Shown here: piece after piece, positions 5,450 to 7,328 of the stretch
Layout: each line of letters opens with the position of its first letter
How positions within the stretch are numbered: position 1 is the first letter of the stretch
Origin: Arthrobacter sp.
Lineage (GTDB): Bacteria; Actinomycetota; Actinomycetes; Actinomycetales; Micrococcaceae
Assembly: GCA_018260285.1 (NCBI GenBank)
Contig: JAGLBH010000080.1
Coordinates: 1 to 7,328, forward strand
Reading direction: 5' to 3'
DNA length: 7,328 nt
Notes under the pieces: generated by a model
Told to the model about the DNA's origin: nothing
Database searches by the model: none
The model's input: the letters and a program-made list of their open reading frames with translations, nothing else
Program-made: the position numbers and the translations under genes

Positions 5450-7328
5450 TCAGATGTCCAGGAACCTCACGTCCTTGGCGTTCTGCTGGATGAAGGTGCG
5501 TCGGGACTCCACGTCGTCCCCCATGAGCACCGAGAAGATCTGGTCGGCCGCGGCCGCATCCTCCATGGTGACCTGGCGCAGCGTGCGGTGGGCCGGGTCC
5601 ATCGTCGTGTCCCAGAGCTCGGCGTAGTCCATCTCGCCGAGGCCCTTGTAGCGCTGGATGCCGTTGTCCTTGGGCAGGCGCTTGTTCGCGGCCTTGCCGG
5701 CCAGGAGGGCGGCGTCCCGCTCCGCGTCCGTGTAGACGTAGTCGTGCGCGGCGTTGGACCACTTGATGCGGTACAGCGGCGGCTGGGCCAGGTAGACGTA
5801 GCCCTGCTCGATGAGCGGGCGCATGTAGCGGAAGAGCAGCGTCATGAGCAGCGTGGTGATGTGCTGGCCGTCGACGTCGGCATCAGCCATGAGGATGATC
5901 TTGTGGTACCGGAGCTTGGCCAGGTCGAAGTCCTCGCCGATCCCCGTGCCGAAGGCGGTGATCATGGCCTGCACCTCAGCGTTGCCGAGGGCCTTGTCCA
6001 GGCGGGCGCGCTCCACGTTGAGGATCTTGCCGCGCAGGGGCAGGATCGCCTGGGTGCGCGGGTCGCGGCCGCGCTTGGCGGAGCCGCCTGCGGAGTCGCC
6101 CTCCACGATGTAGACCTCGCACTCCACGGGGTTCTTCGACGAGCAGTCGGAGAGCTTGCCGGGCATGCCGAAGGACTCGAGCGGGGACTTGCGGCGGGCG
6201 TTGTCGCGGGCCTTGCGGGCGGCCATGCGCGCCTGGGCGGCCAGCTGGGCCTTGCGGATGATGTTCTTGGCGGCCTGCGGGTTGCGCTCGAGCCAGTCCC
6301 CCAGCTGGTCCGTGACCACGCGCTGGACGAAGCCCTTGACCTCGGAGTTGCCGAGCTTCGTCTTCGTCTGGCCCTCGAACTGCGGCTCGGAGAGCTTCAC
6401 GGAGATGACGGCGGTGAGGCCCTCGCGGATGTCGTCGCCCGTGAGGTTGTCGTCCTTCTCCTTGAGGATGCCCTTCTCGCGGGCGTAGCGGTTCATGAGG
6501 GAGGTCATGGCCGCGCGGAAGCCCTCTTCGTGGGTGCCGCCCTCGTGGGTGTTGATCGTGTTGGCGTAGGTGTGGACCGACTCGGAAAAGGCCATGGTCC
6601 ACTGCATCGCCACCTCGAGGGCCATGCGGCGTCCGCTGTCCTCGGTCTCGAAGGCGATGACGTCCTCGTGGACCATCTCGAGCTTCTTCGTGGAGTTGAG
6701 GTGCTTGACGTAGTCCAGGAGGCCGTCCGCGTAGCAGTACTCCACCGCGCGGGCCTTCTTCGGCTCGTTCTCGTCCTCGGCGAGCTCGTCCCCGGTCTCC
6801 TCCGTCTGGCGCTCGTCCGTGAGTCGGATCCGCAGGCCCTTGTTGAGGAACGCCATCTGCTGGAAGCGGGCGCGCAGCGTCTCGAACTCGAACTCGATGG
6901 ACTCGAAGATCTCGGGGTCCGGGTAGAACGTCTGGGTGGTGCCCGTCTCGGAGGTGGCCTCGCCGCGGGTCAGGGAGGTCTGGGGCTTGCCGCCGTCGGC
7001 GAACTCCATGCGCCAGGCGTACCCCTGGCGGCGGACCTCGGTCTTGACGCGGCGGGAGAGAGCGTTCACCACGGAGATGCCGACGCCGTGGAGGCCGCCG
7101 GAGACCGCGTAGCCGCTGCCGCCGAACTTGCCGCCTGCGTGGAGGATCGTCATGACGACCTCGACCGTGGGCTTGCCCTCCGTGGGGTGGATGTCCACGG
7201 GAATGCCGCGGCCGTTGTCCTTGACGCGCACGCCGCCGTCGGCCTGGAGCACCACGTCGATGAGGTCCGCGTGGCCGGCGAGGGCCTCGTCCACGGAGTT
7301 GTCCACGACCTCGTAGACCAGGTGGTGC
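5450..7328 (-). CDS. gyrB: DNA gyrase subunit B (5' end outside window)
   Basis: GyrB supplies the ATPase and metal-binding TOPRIM parts of gyrase. Some 625 residues are visible, starting [18 protein letters not shown]; by comparison with E. coli GyrB about 35-70 N-terminal residues lie beyond the edge. The GTG at 7306 is an internal valine codon, not the start. In fragment numbering the GHKL ATPase motifs are Asn10 ([11 protein letters not shown], the Mg-binding asparagine), DNGRGIP (37-43), HAGGKF (63-68) and the ATP-lid GGLHGVG (77-83). The transducer domain has the catalytic-loop lysine in QTKTKLGN (320-327). The TOPRIM domain has EGDSAGG (409-415) and DADVDG (482-487), the Mg-binding acidic cluster. 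The tail carries [11 protein letters not shown] and ends DVRFLDI. An acidic linker near 174-190 ([17 protein letters not shown]) sits before VEYCY, as in other actinobacteria. There is no sign of the E. coli-type insertion in TOPRIM. No frameshift or missing key residue was seen. Confidence 0.98.
   Translation of the reverse strand, partial: HHLVYEVVDNSVDEALAGHADLIDVVLQADGGVRVKDNGRGIPVDIHPTEGKPTVEVVMTILHAGGKFGGSGYAVSGGLHGVGISVVNALSRRVKTEVRRQGYAWRMEFADGGKPQTSLTRGEATSETGTTQTFYPDPEIFESIEFEFETLRARFQQMAFLNKGLRIRLTDERQTEETGDELAEDENEPKKARAVEYCYADGLLDYVKHLNSTKKLEMVHEDVIAFETEDSGRRMALEVAMQWTMAFSESVHTYANTINTHEGGTHEEGFRAAMTSLMNRYAREKGILKEKDDNLTGDDIREGLTAVISVKLSEPQFEGQTKTKLGNSEVKGFVQRVVTDQLGDWLERNPQAAKNIIRKAQLAAQARMAARKARDNARRKSPLESFGMPGKLSDCSSKNPVECEVYIVEGDSAGGSAKRGRDPRTQAILPLRGKILNVERARLDKALGNAEVQAMITAFGTGIGEDFDLAKLRYHKIILMADADVDGQHITTLLMTLLFRYMRPLIEQGYVYLAQPPLYRIKWSNAAHDYVYTDAERDAALLAGKAANKRLPKDNGIQRYKGLGEMDYAELWDTTMDPAHRTLRQVTMEDAAAADQIFSVLMGDDVESRRTFIQQNAKDVRFLDI

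Noticed and set aside
7304..7306. GTG at 7306 as the start of gyrB
   Set aside because: The frame stays open to the window edge and the upstream codons give HHLVYEV, the conserved GyrB sequence before [11 protein letters not shown], so the true start lies outside.

Overview
The window comes from a high-G+C Gram-positive bacterium (Actinomycetota). The gyrase sequences and gene order point to the order Micrococcales, most likely Micrococcaceae or a close relative. This placement rests on reading protein motifs by eye (for example the GyrA stretch [19 protein letters not shown]) and on the order gyrB-gyrA-DUF3566-tRNA-Ile-tRNA-Ala; it is not a computed phylogeny. Codons ending in G or C dominate.

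Layout, left to right on the + strand. (1) Bases 1-189 hold the last 62 codons of an unidentified + strand gene, followed by a strong intrinsic terminator. (2) A convergent - strand gene for an EamA/DMT-family membrane transporter ends at 259 and starts with GTG at 1146. (3) Bases 1147-1881 are a non-coding stretch of about 735 bp. It holds a three-copy 14-bp tandem repeat (1213-1254), a striking tandem array of C5/G5 palindromes with a 31-32 bp period (1266-1526) that ends in a compound inverted-repeat structure (to 1558), and then about 320 bp with nothing recognisable. (4) From 1882 to the right edge everything real lies on the - strand and reads right to left: gyrB (5' end outside the window), gyrA, a DUF3566 membrane protein, tRNA-Ile(GAT), tRNA-Ala(TGC) and a classic intrinsic terminator.

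GyrB and GyrA form the two subunits of DNA gyrase, which introduces negative supercoils using ATP. The DUF3566 gene starts inside the last codons of gyrA behind a good ribosome-binding site, so its translation is probably coupled to gyrA. The two tRNAs may be reached by read-through from the gyrase operon, and a candidate promoter (TTGTTT-17-TAGAGT) lies just upstream of tRNA-Ile. The conserved core is ordinary. The part most worth a second look is the phased palindrome array, whose mean period of about 31.6 bp equals almost exactly three turns of B-DNA. I found no new enzyme system, CRISPR locus, prophage or insertion sequence.
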